A DNA stretch of 64,000 bases from the NCBI RefSeq assembly GCF_000307875.1, contig NZ_AJLS01000036.1, positions 122,493 to 186,492 of the forward strand. The letters run 5' to 3'. This document shows, one piece after another, positions 51,071-60,241 of the stretch. Each line of letters opens with the position of its first letter. The first letter of the stretch is position 1. The translations under genes were made by a program, and so were the position numbers. A model generated the notes under the pieces. That model had not been told where the DNA came from and did no database searches. It saw nothing but the letters and a program-made list of their open reading frames with translations. This DNA comes from Neobacillus bataviensis LMG 21833. GTDB lineage: Bacteria > Bacillota > Bacilli > Bacillales > Cytobacillaceae.

Positions 51071-52167
51071 AACTTTTAAGTAAATGGAGTTTTCTTGTAC
51101 TCGTGCTTCTTACACTAACATTGTTAAATGGCTGTGGCTTTAAAGACATTGATAAGCGCTTTTTTGTTGTCAGCATCGGTGTAGATGTTACAAAAAACAG
51201 TCCAAAAAAATATCTCGTCAGCCTTAAATTTGCCATTCCTAGTGAATCAAAGGGTACTAGTACGGATTCAATTATTGTGTCAGAAAAGGCAAATTCCATG
51301 TCTGAAGCAGTGAGAATCATTAAAACAAAAGTGGATAAAGAGATTGATTTCAGTCATGCAAAAGCCATTGTGTTTGGTGAGGAGGTTGTGAAGCAAAAGG
51401 GAAATGCTGGTATTAATTATTGGTTTACGAGAAGAAGGGACATTCAGGAAATTGCTTGGGTGGCCATTGGGAAACCTAGTGCGTTGGATGTATTAAAAGT
51501 TAAGCCAAAATCGGAGCGTATCCCTTCAAATGCTTTATTCCTAGCATTGGGGAAGGATGGATCAGAGACACCCTATGCTATTTCGGAGTTCCTTTTCGAT
51601 TATAAGTATCGCTTAATTGAACGAGGAAAAGATCCGATGCTGCCGATCATTAAAGCGAAAAAGGAATTATTAGAAATTAATACAGTTGGTCTTTTTAATA
51701 AAAGCCAGATGAAGCTGACGCTTGAGCCAGAAGAGACAAAAATGCTTAATTTTTTGAGGAAACGCGAGGAAAAGAGTGCAAATAAAATAACCAAAGGCAA
51801 AACAACAGTTATCATTGATACACACAAAGTGAAAACAAAGTATAAAATTATTACTCCTAAGGGAAGTACTCCATATATTAAAGTAAATGTTTCGATGGAA
51901 GGCACATTGGAGGAAGCAACTCGGCGTGTGCCGAATACAAAATTATCGGTTTATGAAAAAGCGGCAGAGAAATCGTTAAACAAAGAGATTGAGGAATTAC
52001 TGGTAAAGATTCAAAAAGCAAATCTGGATCCGATTGGATTCGGCCTCCGCTACCGTTCACGCCATTTTAATAAGGATGATTGGGAGCAGTGGCAAAGGAT
52101 TTACCCTCAGATTAAATTTAAAGTCCAAACAAAAGTACAAATAGAAGATACCGGCTTAATTGAATAA
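51067..52167 (+). CDS. gerAC: spore germination lipoprotein, GerC family
   Basis: Lipoprotein C subunit, 366 residues. The signal peptide ends in a lipobox (LTLLNGC, Cys ~24), giving diacylglyceryl attachment. The core includes FFVVSIGVDVTKNSPKKYLVSLKFAIPSES, typical of the family. Its start overlaps the gerAB stop by 4 bp (ATGA). A strong terminator ends the operon. Confidence 0.93.
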   Translation: MKLLSKWSFLVLVLLTLTLLNGCGFKDIDKRFFVVSIGVDVTKNSPKKYLVSLKFAIPSESKGTSTDSIIVSEKANSMSEAVRIIKTKVDKEIDFSHAKAIVFGEEVVKQKGNAGINYWFTRRRDIQEIAWVAIGKPSALDVLKVKPKSERIPSNALFLALGKDGSETPYAISEFLFDYKYRLIERGKDPMLPIIKAKKELLEINTVGLFNKSQMKLTLEPEETKMLNFLRKREEKSANKITKGKTTVIIDTHKVKTKYKIITPKGSTPYIKVNVSMEGTLEEATRRVPNTKLSVYEKAAEKSLNKEIEELLVKIQKANLDPIGFGLRYRSRHFNKDDWEQWQRIYPQIKFKVQTKVQIEDTGLIE

Positions 52168-52234
52168 GGATTGGAGTCATATGATAGAAGGTTTCAGCAG
52201 ATTTAATACTTCAATCAATTTCTTCATTAAGAAA

Positions 52235-52266
52235 AGGCATTCCGTAAATTTGGAATGCCTTTCTTA
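52235..52266. terminator. bidirectional terminator between gerAC and the SPASM gene
   Basis: AAAGGCATTCC (52235-52245) with GGAATGCCTTT (52254-52264) and an 8-base loop; A- and T-rich flanks. Confidence 0.9.
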
Positions 52267-52273
52267 ACTGATT

Positions 52274-53455
52274 TTATATTATTGGTGCAGTTTCTTTATT
52301 TCGCATTGCCTGCGGAATATACACACAAAATGGTTCGCTTTCCAAATAGTCGCCGGTTACAGCATAGGTTCTCGAGCGCGAACCGCCGCAAATTTTATTA
52401 TATTCGCAGACACCGCATTTGCCTTTATAGTGATCAGGCTGACGCAGTTCTTTAAAAACCTTGGATTCCCGATAAATTTCCGCAAGTGGTGTATCACGGA
52501 TGTTCCCACCAACAATCGGCAGCAAGCCGCTTGGCATCACATCGCCAATATGAGATACGAAAGCAAACCCGTTTCCGTCGTTTACCCCTTTTGGCGCCCG
52601 TTTTAAGCCATCGTGCATCGATGCGAAATCGGTTGTAATCGTATCCTCGTAATGAATTTCACCTTTTTCAATTAAATGGTCGCGCTGTTTTTGCTGTAGT
52701 ACCACTCGGCGATAATGCTGCGCAGCGGTTGTTTTGATGTCATATGGCGCTGTTTTGCTTAACTCATACAACCAGCGGAACACTTTCTCATGTTCAGCGG
52801 GTGTAATGCAGGCATCTAATTGGCCACGGCCTGTTGGCACCAGTAAAAAGATGTACCACATAACTGCACCCAGCTCAGCCACGAGCTTGGACATTTCCTC
52901 CAACGAGTCATAATTGTAGCGCGAAATAACCGTGTTGATTTGCAGCGGCATTTCCAGCTCATTTAAGTATTTAATTTTTTCAAGTGTTAAATGAAATGAT
53001 CCAGGTGTTCCACGGAAATGATCGTGTATTTCCGGTGTTGGCCCGTCAAGGCTAAAGCCCCAGCGTGACAGACCGACATCCTTGGCACGTTGCATTTTCT
53101 CGATGGTTACATTAGAAGTGGCGCTAGGTGTCATCGACACACGCATCCCCTTTTTGATGGCATAATCCGCAAGCTCGAAAAGATCCTCTCTCATCATACA
53201 ATCCCCGCCAGTGAAAACGAGCATTGGATTATCCATTTCATAGATTTGATCAATTAAATTGATCCCTTCCTCATGCGAAAGCTCACGGGGATCCGGTGTC
53301 AGCTGTGCATCTGCCCGGCAGTGCACGCACTTTAATTGGCAAGCTCTTGTTACCTCCCAAATCACTATGAAAGGATTTACATCATAATCAATTCCTTTAC
53401 CCGCTCCATGTGGATGTCCTGCTGCCTGTGGATGTCCTTTACTAATTCCTCGCAT
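52274..53455 (-). CDS. radical SAM/SPASM domain protein (TIGR04053-like, AhbD-related)
   Basis: Radical SAM enzyme of 393 residues. The [4Fe-4S] cysteines are in CQLKCVHC (C39, C43, C46). The C-terminal SPASM cluster region has CGVCEYNKICGGSRSRTYAVTGDYLESEPFC. This layout is that of haem-d1/AhbD-like and related proteins; the family TIGR04053 is recalled, not checked. The N-terminus is His/Gly-rich (GHPQAAGHPHGAGKG), perhaps a metal site. Likely start ATG 53455 after GGTG; TTG 53467 opens the frame. It is divergent from the PAS kinase; substrate unknown. Confidence 0.85.
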   Translation of the reverse strand: MRGISKGHPQAAGHPHGAGKGIDYDVNPFIVIWEVTRACQLKCVHCRADAQLTPDPRELSHEEGINLIDQIYEMDNPMLVFTGGDCMMREDLFELADYAIKKGMRVSMTPSATSNVTIEKMQRAKDVGLSRWGFSLDGPTPEIHDHFRGTPGSFHLTLEKIKYLNELEMPLQINTVISRYNYDSLEEMSKLVAELGAVMWYIFLLVPTGRGQLDACITPAEHEKVFRWLYELSKTAPYDIKTTAAQHYRRVVLQQKQRDHLIEKGEIHYEDTITTDFASMHDGLKRAPKGVNDGNGFAFVSHIGDVMPSGLLPIVGGNIRDTPLAEIYRESKVFKELRQPDHYKGKCGVCEYNKICGGSRSRTYAVTGDYLESEPFCVYIPQAMRNKETAPII

Positions 53456-53467
53456 CTTCATCACCAA

Positions 53468-53799
53468 ATTCTTTATTATTTTTTAACCATATAAAAATTG
53501 TTACTATAGGTTCATTATAATTTTGTCAGAATGGCGTGCATGGATGTTTTGTTACAATATTTCTACATCCAATAAACTATTACAATTTTGTTACAAACAG
53601 ATGAAATACAATTGCTAGAATGTGGAGGAATATCCATCAAAACCGTGAGAGGTAAAATGCTTTTCTATCTTTAGAAAGATTAGAAAATTATTTCTTTAAG
53701 AAATGTTCTTTAAGCATTATACTTAATAAGGCAATGTCTTATACCTGCATAAATGTCCTCATGATTTGCTAAATGCCCTTAACTTTTTTGGAGGTTCAA
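53468..53799. promoter_or_regulatory. 332-bp divergent control region
   Basis: No gene is seen. Two TTACAA direct repeats begin at 53580 and 53591 (11 bp apart), and a third at 53552; the pattern fits an OmpR/PhoB-type regulator such as PhoP (TTAACA-N5-TTAACA) or ResD. Further right, TTCTTTAAG repeats after 14 bp (around 53692 and 53706), the first inside the palindrome ATTTCTTTAAGAAAT. Binders are unknown. Confidence 0.4.
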
Positions 53800-54867
53800 A
53801 TGTTTAATTTTACTCTATATAAAGAGGTTTTCTTTCAATCCAGAATTCCACAACTAATTGGTACCACTGATTTTTCCACCATACAATATAATCCTGCTTT
53901 CTGTGAATTTCTTGGTTATTCTTTCGAGGAAATAACATCCTTGCCGTTGGAAGCGGTGTCACATCCTGAAGACATGCTCGTGGATGCACGTCTATTTGGT
54001 GAAATACTAAACGGAGAAAGGGATGAATATCAGCTTGAGAAAAGGTATATTCATAAGTTAGGTGAGATTAAAACAGGCATCCTAACTGTATCAAGAATAA
54101 GAGAAAAATCGACGGGTGAGCAATTTTTACTGGGACAAGTCCTTGATATCACCGAGAAAAAACATATGGAGGATGCACTAAAAAAGAGAGAGAAACAATT
54201 ACAAAAGTCGGAAAAGCTGGCGGTTGTTGGTCAAATGGCGGCTGCAGTTGCCCATGAAATCCGTAATCCCTTAACACCAATAAAAGGATTCACGCAACTT
54301 TTACATTCAGAAAAAGAGCTAAACCCTGTCTATTTAAGGATTGTGATAGATGAACTATACAGGATAGAGACCATTATCTCCGAATTTTTATCCATGGCTA
54401 AGCCCCATGCAGAAAAAACAATGATGGTCCATGTTGAAAGCATAGTTAAACAAGTAATTCAACGGTTTCAGTCTGATCCTTTATTGATGAATAAACAATT
54501 ACATATCGAGAGCGAGCAACCGATTCAAGGAATAATAGGGGATCCAAGTTCATTAAAACAGGTATTTATGAATGTGATCCAAAATGCTCTTGAGGCTATA
54601 TCTAACAATGGACGAATCGATGTGAGCATTTTTACAGATGAAACGGGAGTAATTGTGAAGTTCACTGATAATGGATGTGGCATTCCAAAGGAAAGGCTGT
54701 CGAAGATTGGGGAACCCTTTTATTCGACAAAAGAAAAGGGAACAGGTCTTGGTTTAATGACATGCTTTCGCATCATTGAAAGTCATAATGGTAAAATCAA
54801 TATTGAAAGTGTACAAGGGGAAGGAACTACTGTGACCATTTGGCTGCCCTATGAAACGACAGATTAA
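53800..54867 (+). CDS. PAS-domain sensor histidine kinase (sporulation-kinase-like)
   Basis: Soluble kinase of 355 residues. PAS domain (~10-125; FCEFLGYSFEEITSLPLEAVSHPEDM then a PAC segment ending LLGQVLDITEKK), H-box VAHEIRNPLTPIKGFTQLL (His152), N box NVIQNALEAISN, G1 DNGCGIPKERL and G2 GTGLGLMTCFRIIESHNG. This plan fits the Bacillus sporulation kinase family (KinA-E) or YtrP-like kinases. No response regulator is adjacent, as for other phosphorelay kinases. ATG 53800 has GGAGG five bases upstream. Confidence 0.9.
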   Translation: MFNFTLYKEVFFQSRIPQLIGTTDFSTIQYNPAFCEFLGYSFEEITSLPLEAVSHPEDMLVDARLFGEILNGERDEYQLEKRYIHKLGEIKTGILTVSRIREKSTGEQFLLGQVLDITEKKHMEDALKKREKQLQKSEKLAVVGQMAAAVAHEIRNPLTPIKGFTQLLHSEKELNPVYLRIVIDELYRIETIISEFLSMAKPHAEKTMMVHVESIVKQVIQRFQSDPLLMNKQLHIESEQPIQGIIGDPSSLKQVFMNVIQNALEAISNNGRIDVSIFTDETGVIVKFTDNGCGIPKERLSKIGEPFYSTKEKGTGLGLMTCFRIIESHNGKINIESVQGEGTTVTIWLPYETTD

Positions 54868-54920
54868 CGGAATAAATTTAGTATGTCGGTTGTATAAACA
54901 TATTTGTGAAAGGAGCAGCT

Positions 54921-55535
54921 ATGTTTAAAAGAATCGTTAGTCTATGTATCCTATTAATTATTATTTCTGTTGGCTTTCTCCAAAAGGACGAGTTGCTTCA
55001 CCTAGTCAATCAGGGCGGAACCTTATCCATCATCATCAGCATGATGCTAGTTGCCATTTGCGTGTTTTTTCCAATAATCCCCTTTCCCGTTTTAGCGGGG
55101 ATTATTGGGGGAGTATTTGGAGCCACGCAGGGTGTATTTATTTCTTTAGCAGGTGCCATGGTTGGAACAATGGGATTTTTCCTATTAAGTAGATATGGTT
55201 TCCGAGATTTGGCTGAGGAGAAGCTAATTAAATACCCAAAAGTCCGGGAATATGAGGAATTTTTAAATCGAAATTCTTTTGCCGCGATTCTTACTTGTCG
55301 ATTAATCCCGATTATTCCGGCACCGGTTGTTAATATTATTTGCGGTTTAAGCCGTGTCAAATGGCTGACTTTTTTCATTGCATCGACGTTAGGAAAAATC
55401 CCTAATATCCTTATTTTGTCCTACGCAGGTTCGATATTTAGTTCAAATAAACTGTATTCCTTCGGGATCTATGGCTGTTATCTGTTACTCATTTTCTTGA
55501 TTTATTTTGTGATTATTTATCGAAGGAAAGCATAA
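54921..55535 (+). CDS. TVP38/TMEM64 family membrane protein
   Basis: Multi-helix membrane protein of 204 residues in the DedA/VTT superfamily. FPVLAGIIGGVFGATQGVFISLAGAMVGTMGFFLLSRYGF holds the re-entrant, glycine-rich VTT region, and RLIPIIPAPVVNIICGLS the second half. Relatives maintain membrane lipid distribution or proton motive force. ATG 54921 has AAAGGAG five bases upstream. It starts 53 bp after the kinase stop; cotranscription is possible. Confidence 0.88.
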   Translation: MFKRIVSLCILLIIISVGFLQKDELLHLVNQGGTLSIIISMMLVAICVFFPIIPFPVLAGIIGGVFGATQGVFISLAGAMVGTMGFFLLSRYGFRDLAEEKLIKYPKVREYEEFLNRNSFAAILTCRLIPIIPAPVVNIICGLSRVKWLTFFIASTLGKIPNILILSYAGSIFSSNKLYSFGIYGCYLLLIFLIYFVIIYRRKA

Positions 55536-55546
55536 AAATCTGTCGA

Positions 55547-55897
55547 TTAAATAACTTTTTGGACATTCAAATCGTTCTGTTTTTCCACCATGATGATTTC
55601 CTTAAAAAAGCTTTTTAAGATGAGCCATTTGGCGGGATAGGTGTAAATAAAATCTTCAAGGGTTTGAAGTGAGTAATAAATAAAACAGTCAAACCCGCTT
55701 TTTTCCTTTTTTAAATCGTATAAAAGTGCGTGGGGAATAGTGTAATATTCATTTAACTGGTAGGGGTTAAGTTTTACGGTTTGAATATTTTGGTTGAATA
55801 GATAGTTTTTTATCGATTGTTCTTGAAGTGAAATGCTTTCTTCCTTCGTAAGTCCATTTATCCTGATGCGATCATTAATAAAATAAATTCCCTTCAT
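55547..55897 (-). CDS. small serine-recombinase-like protein without DNA-binding domain
   Basis: Protein of 116 residues not recognised with certainty. Its order of elements matches the N-terminal resolvase fold: KGIYFINDRI, then ESISLQEQSIKNYLF (cf. the usual xSLExQ), and FDCFIYYSLQTLEDFI (cf. the usual FDvvlvxkLDRLxR), ending FFKEIIMVEK. The catalytic arginines and the nucleophile serine are not conserved, and there is no C-terminal domain. It looks like a non-catalytic relative. ATG 55897 has GAGGGTGG upstream. A TTGATA-N17-TCTACT promoter-like pair lies upstream. Confidence 0.55.
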   Translation of the reverse strand: MKGIYFINDRIRINGLTKEESISLQEQSIKNYLFNQNIQTVKLNPYQLNEYYTIPHALLYDLKKEKSGFDCFIYYSLQTLEDFIYTYPAKWLILKSFFKEIIMVEKQNDLNVQKVI

Positions 55898-55978
55898 TTT
55901 TAAACCACCCTCTCAAAACAATAATTGTTATTGTTATTGACAGAGTAGAGGATAAGTATACTCTAGTATCAAAAAAAT

Positions 55979-56005
55979 TGCCCGGCTATTATGCCGGGCA
56001 TTTTC
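55979..56005. terminator. orphan GC-rich hairpin
   Basis: GCCCGGC pairs with GCCGGGC around TATTAT, with seven A to the left and four T to the right. Neither neighbouring gene clearly uses it. The 270 bp to its right holds a 25-codon frame (from ATG 56032, GGCGGAGG directly before it) too weak to call; otherwise nothing. Confidence 0.6.
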
Positions 56006-56276
56006 CAATTCTATATTAAAAGGGGGCGGAGGATGGTGGTTCTTCGTGAACCTATTTATATAATAAAGGAAAAATATGAACAAACTATGAAGGAAAGTTT
56101 AATAGTTTGAGAAAGATGGCTATTTCGAACCGGGGATTGGTCTTTTTGGGGTTTCCATGATAAATGTCCATTGTTCCCGTTCCATTAACATGTTAACGTG
56201 ATGAATATGATTTATATTTAATAGGAATTCTATTTCATGGTAGAGTCCTTACAGATATTGAAAGGGGAATTTTATC

Positions 56277-56924
56277 ATGGCAGCAACACATACATTTTCA
56301 AAGCAAGAGGAAGTGGCTAATTCCATTACTCACGGAATCGGGGCAATACTGAGCATATCTGCCTTGGTAATTTTAATCGTTTTTTCCTCTTTATACGGAA
56401 CGGCTTGGCATGTTGTGAGCTTTACGATATTTGGTGCAACGATGTTTATTCTTTATATGTCGTCCACATTGCTTCACAGTTTCCCAGAGGGGAAGGCGAA
56501 GGATGTTTTTGAAATCTTTGACCATTCGTCCATTTATTTTTTTATTGCCGGGACGTACACCCCGTTTTTACTAATTGTTATTAAAGGAACACTGGGCTGG
56601 TCACTATTTGGGATTGTATGGGGTCTTGCGATTGCCGGTACGGTATTTAAATGTTTTTTTGTGAAAAAATATCTTTTCACTTCAACGTTTCTATATGTCG
56701 TAATGGGCTGGTTAATTGTTTTTGCTTGGAAACCATTAGTAAATAATCTTTCCCCGGAAGGAATGTTTTATTTAGTTATAGGCGGTGCGTTTTATACACT
56801 TGGGGCTATTTTTTATGTTTGGCGCGGTTTTAAGTATCACCACGCCGTCTGGCATCTTTTCGTAATGGCCGGCAGTGTTGCCCACTTCTTTTGTATACTA
56901 TTTTTTGTACTGCCGATAAAGTAA
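56277..56924 (+). CDS. haemolysin III family protein (PAQR)
   Basis: Seven-helix membrane protein of 215 residues. Motifs with putative zinc ligands are SSTLLHSF, FDHSSIYFFIAGTYTPF and HHAVWHLFVMAGSVAHFF. The family is related to adiponectin-receptor PAQR hydrolases; HlyIII of B. cereus is haemolytic in tests, but most members have unknown roles. GAAAGGGG lies eleven bases before ATG 56277. Confidence 0.9.
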   Translation: MAATHTFSKQEEVANSITHGIGAILSISALVILIVFSSLYGTAWHVVSFTIFGATMFILYMSSTLLHSFPEGKAKDVFEIFDHSSIYFFIAGTYTPFLLIVIKGTLGWSLFGIVWGLAIAGTVFKCFFVKKYLFTSTFLYVVMGWLIVFAWKPLVNNLSPEGMFYLVIGGAFYTLGAIFYVWRGFKYHHAVWHLFVMAGSVAHFFCILFFVLPIK

Positions 56925-56952
56925 AATAAACAGTAATCGGCAATACATTGCT

Positions 56953-58494
56953 TTAATTCGGTGGAATTACCCGGTAAGGCCGCATCATTTCATAATCCTC
57001 ATGTTCTAACATATGGCAATGCCAAACATATTGACCTGTGTAGGGGAAAAACGGAATGACGATGCTGGTAATATGACCTGGCGGGCATCTGACTGTATCC
57101 TTCCAGCCCCGCTCACCCAGTTCTGAACGGATCCCAGGCCCGGTGTATCTCACCTGCTTCGTTTTTTTATAATATTCCACATCGAAGGGTCGTCTTTCAA
57201 GAATTTGAAATTGAACAAGATGGATGTGAATGGGGTGGTCGTCACCATTCGTGTTGATAAAATTCCATATTTCTATTGAGCCGAGAAGCGGATCCTCTGT
57301 AATGGGGTCATCCCACATCATTTTGTCTAGCAGAAATAATGACCTTCCAAATCGATCTCTTTCCTCACTTAATTCCAGATATCTCTTCTTCTGGGCAGAA
57401 TTTGCCTGCAGCCAGTTAATTTGACCCAAATTGGCTGGGATTGTGCTCGTATCGATGCTTGATAGCGGCTTCGTTACCCGAAACTCCATGACAATCCCGG
57501 TTGTTTCAGGGTTTACGGGATCACCAATCGGAAAGTGCGTCGGAGCATCATTTTTCAAAATGATTGATTTACCGTCCATATTTGAAAAATCAATGATGAT
57601 ATCCATGCGTTCTGCAGGTGCCAGCAACAGAGACCTTACGCCAATAGGTCGTTCTAGAAACCCCGAGTCTGTGCCAATTTGAAAAAATAATTGGCCCGTA
57701 TCCATTGTTAGCCGAAAAAAGCGGGAATTTGAGGCATTTAATACGCGAAAGCGATATTTCCTCGGTTCAACCTCAAGAAAGGGCCATACCTTTCCATTAA
57801 CCACAATCGTGTCACCAAAAAAAGAGGTAATTATTGATGGAATAATGCCGGAAGGATTGGTTTCAGGCTTTTTAGGATATGACAATGAGCCATCTTCATG
57901 AAATGTTCGATCTTGAATTAACAATGGAATTTCAAATGAACCACTGGGCAGATTTAATAAGCGTTCGTGATGGTCTCTAAGGAAATAAAATCCGGCAAGT
58001 CCGGCATAAATATTTAATCGTGTCAGCCCAATCGCATGATCATGGTACCAGAGTGCACGGGCGCTTTGCGGATTATTATACTCATAAATTTCTTTTTGAA
58101 AAAAAGGTCCTTTTACAGTAAATCCTTTCGTGAACCAGGCATCTGGATAACCATCACTCGCGGGCTCGGTTCTCCCGCCATGCAGATGGACTACAGTCCG
58201 AACATCTGGCTTCGCTATTTCTGCACCATGGACCGTATGGTCAATTGAGAATAGGTGTTTTTCAGGGAGCTCATTCTTCCATTTGACATAGACTCTTTCG
58301 CCTTCCTCCACCTCAATTGTCGGCCCTGGATACATCCCTTCATATCCCCAAATAGTCGTTTTGGGCAAATCACGATGGAGCGATTGTTTTGTTTCCTTCA
58401 TGTTCACCTCATAATACGTATAGTTAGATGACTTCCACTTTGGCTGTAGGACGGGAGGAATCGGTAATGGATCTTTAAATTTTTCCAGTTTCAT
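56953..58494 (-). CDS. cotA: spore coat multicopper oxidase CotA (laccase)
   Basis: Outer spore-coat laccase of 513 residues, equal to B. subtilis CotA. Three cupredoxin domains have the copper ligands: HLHGGRTEPASDGYPDAWF, WYHDHAIGLTRLNIYAGLAGF, HPIHIHLVQFQIL and VWHCHMLEHEDYEMMRPY. Starts KLEKFKDPLPIPPVLQPKW as in CotA; no signal peptide, as it is assembled onto the spore from the mother cell. ATG 58494 has GAAGGGGCG upstream. Late-sporulation (sigma-K) control is expected from the family; I could not see a clear promoter. Confidence 0.95.
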   Translation of the reverse strand: MKLEKFKDPLPIPPVLQPKWKSSNYTYYEVNMKETKQSLHRDLPKTTIWGYEGMYPGPTIEVEEGERVYVKWKNELPEKHLFSIDHTVHGAEIAKPDVRTVVHLHGGRTEPASDGYPDAWFTKGFTVKGPFFQKEIYEYNNPQSARALWYHDHAIGLTRLNIYAGLAGFYFLRDHHERLLNLPSGSFEIPLLIQDRTFHEDGSLSYPKKPETNPSGIIPSIITSFFGDTIVVNGKVWPFLEVEPRKYRFRVLNASNSRFFRLTMDTGQLFFQIGTDSGFLERPIGVRSLLLAPAERMDIIIDFSNMDGKSIILKNDAPTHFPIGDPVNPETTGIVMEFRVTKPLSSIDTSTIPANLGQINWLQANSAQKKRYLELSEERDRFGRSLFLLDKMMWDDPITEDPLLGSIEIWNFINTNGDDHPIHIHLVQFQILERRPFDVEYYKKTKQVRYTGPGIRSELGERGWKDTVRCPPGHITSIVIPFFPYTGQYVWHCHMLEHEDYEMMRPYRVIPPN

Positions 58495-58627
58495 GTTAAG
58501 CGCCCCTTCAAGACATTATTACTAAATATGTATGAATGCAGCAATTGAAAAATTAATCATTCTAGGAATAGCTTACGTCCTAATATAAATAAGATAGGAA
58601 TTCATGTGTCTGAAGTGGGGGAGAAGC

Positions 58628-59641
58628 GTGGAGGATTTTTATCAAATTTTAGATGTACTTGATCACCCAGGGGAAAAAGTTTTGGCGACCATCGTTCGTG
58701 TAAAGGGATCAGCCTATAAAAAAGAAGGTTCATCGATGCTGTTTTTCGAAAATGGTACACAAATAAGTATGTTGACGGCGGGATGCTTGGAAACGGATCT
58801 TGCTTTAAAGGTGAAGGAAGTTTTTGAAAAACAAGAGGCGACGATGTTTCAATACGATTTATTTGATGAGGACGATTTGAGTTGGGGCCAAGGTGCTGGC
58901 TGCAATGGAACCATCGATATATTAATTGAGCCGGTAACGGAAAAAGTAAATGAGGACTTTCTATTAGTAAAAACACTTCTAAGCCAACATAAACCTGTTA
59001 TAGGGTTAAAAAAGCTAGATGATTTGGGTGAATATATTTTTATTGAGGAAGAAGGCGAACCGTTTGGGAACTGGTCGGGTCCAATTCCGGTCATTGAGTT
59101 TACATCGAGAAGCGGGGTCATGTCAGGGGCTCCCACCGTTTTTCAGCATACGTACCAGCCAAAGCCAAGGCTGATTGTATTTGGGGCAGGGCCGGATGCG
59201 ATCCCGCTTGTTTCTTTAGCAGCAGATACAGGTTTTTCAGTGGTGGTCTGTGATTGGCGGGAAGCATTTTGTCAGAAAAGAAACTTCCCGGCAGCTGAGC
59301 AGCTGATGCTGGGTTTCCCTGCAAAACTGTTTAGACAAATCACTTTTTCACCCTATGATTTTGTTGTGGTGATGACGCATCATTTTCAGCGGGATCAAGA
59401 AATTTTAATGAAGATACGAAATAAGAATATAAGATACTTAGGCGTGTTAGGGCCAAGAGAAAGGACAAAAAGACTATTAAAAAGTGAAAATGTGCCGAAT
59501 TGGATTCACTCGCCAATGGGTGCTGCGATTGGAGCTAAAGGGCCTGTTGAAATTGCTGTCAGTGTGGTTGCGGAAATGATAAAAGTGTGGAGAAAGCCGG
59601 TGCATGAACGGGTGGAGCTGTTATGGACTATTCCGGATTAG
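58628..59641 (+). CDS. pucA: XdhC/CoxI family molybdenum-hydroxylase maturation protein (PucA-like)
   Basis: About 337 residues. The N-terminal XdhC domain (VLATIVRVKGSAYKKEGSSM, LTAGCLETDL, WGQGAGCNGTIDILIEP) binds molybdenum cofactor; the C-terminal Rossmann domain (LIVFGAGPDAIPLVSLAADTG) completes it. XdhC inserts sulfurated cofactor into xanthine-dehydrogenase-type enzymes. GTG 58628 (GGGGGAG four bases upstream) is preferred over ATG 58604. Its 3' end overlaps the next gene by 19 bp. Confidence 0.9.
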   Translation: MEDFYQILDVLDHPGEKVLATIVRVKGSAYKKEGSSMLFFENGTQISMLTAGCLETDLALKVKEVFEKQEATMFQYDLFDEDDLSWGQGAGCNGTIDILIEPVTEKVNEDFLLVKTLLSQHKPVIGLKKLDDLGEYIFIEEEGEPFGNWSGPIPVIEFTSRSGVMSGAPTVFQHTYQPKPRLIVFGAGPDAIPLVSLAADTGFSVVVCDWREAFCQKRNFPAAEQLMLGFPAKLFRQITFSPYDFVVVMTHHFQRDQEILMKIRNKNIRYLGVLGPRERTKRLLKSENVPNWIHSPMGAAIGAKGPVEIAVSVVAEMIKVWRKPVHERVELLWTIPD

Positions 59642-60231
59642 TTGGTATTTATCTCGCTGCGGGGAAGAGCAGCAGAATGGGCAGTCCAAAGGTAAACCTG
59701 CCGCTAGGGAATCGACGTTTGGGGAGTATCGCGTTAAGGGCAGCATTAAAATCTAAGCTGGATGTTACCATTGCTATCACACGAAAAGGAGAATCGCTGC
59801 AATGGTTAACTCCTTTTTCAAAAAGTGAGGATTTGAGAATTGTAGAATGTGTGGAAGCGGATAGGGGGCAGAGTGCATCGCTGAGAGCGGGGGCGAAGGT
59901 TGCTGCGGAAATGGGGGCAGCTGGAGTTGTCGTTTTGCTTGCTGATCAGCCTTTTGTGACAACGAAAATGATTAATCGATTAATTGATGAATTTCATGGT
60001 TCCGAGGAATTCATTTCTTTTTCGCATAATGGAGTGATGAAACCGCCTGTTCTTCTAGCAAGCAGTCTTTTTCCGAGAATAATGAAATTAGAAGGGGATC
60101 AGGGGGCTAGAAGTTTATTGCGTAGTGGCTGTTTGGGAAAGCAAATAAAATTGAATAAGGATGTTTATTTTTTTGATGTAGATACGAAAGAAGATTACCA
60201 GTTTCTATTAAAAAATGGACCATTCCTATAG
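59623..60231 (+). CDS. pucB: MocA-like molybdenum cofactor nucleotidyltransferase (PucB-like)
   Basis: Transferase of 202 residues. LAAGKSSRMGSPKVNLPLG is the NTP-binding signature of MobA/MocA, and GVVVLLADQPFVTTKMINRL the metal-binding part. It adds CMP to molybdopterin to give the dinucleotide form used by the hydroxylase. It overlaps the XdhC-like gene and the start of the Mo-subunit gene region, so it is in the same operon. Confidence 0.92.
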   Translation: MDYSGLVGIYLAAGKSSRMGSPKVNLPLGNRRLGSIALRAALKSKLDVTIAITRKGESLQWLTPFSKSEDLRIVECVEADRGQSASLRAGAKVAAEMGAAGVVVLLADQPFVTTKMINRLIDEFHGSEEFISFSHNGVMKPPVLLASSLFPRIMKLEGDQGARSLLRSGCLGKQIKLNKDVYFFDVDTKEDYQFLLKNGPFL

Positions 60232-60241
60232 ATGGAGAGGG

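Noticed and set aside
56032..56109. 25-codon frame MVVLREPIYIIKEKYEQTMK...
   Set aside because: GGAGG touches the ATG, leaving poor spacing, and nothing else supports coding.
58495..58603. sigma-K promoter of cotA
   Set aside because: CATA occurs twice but the CATANNNTA and -35 AC combination with correct spacing could not be shown.
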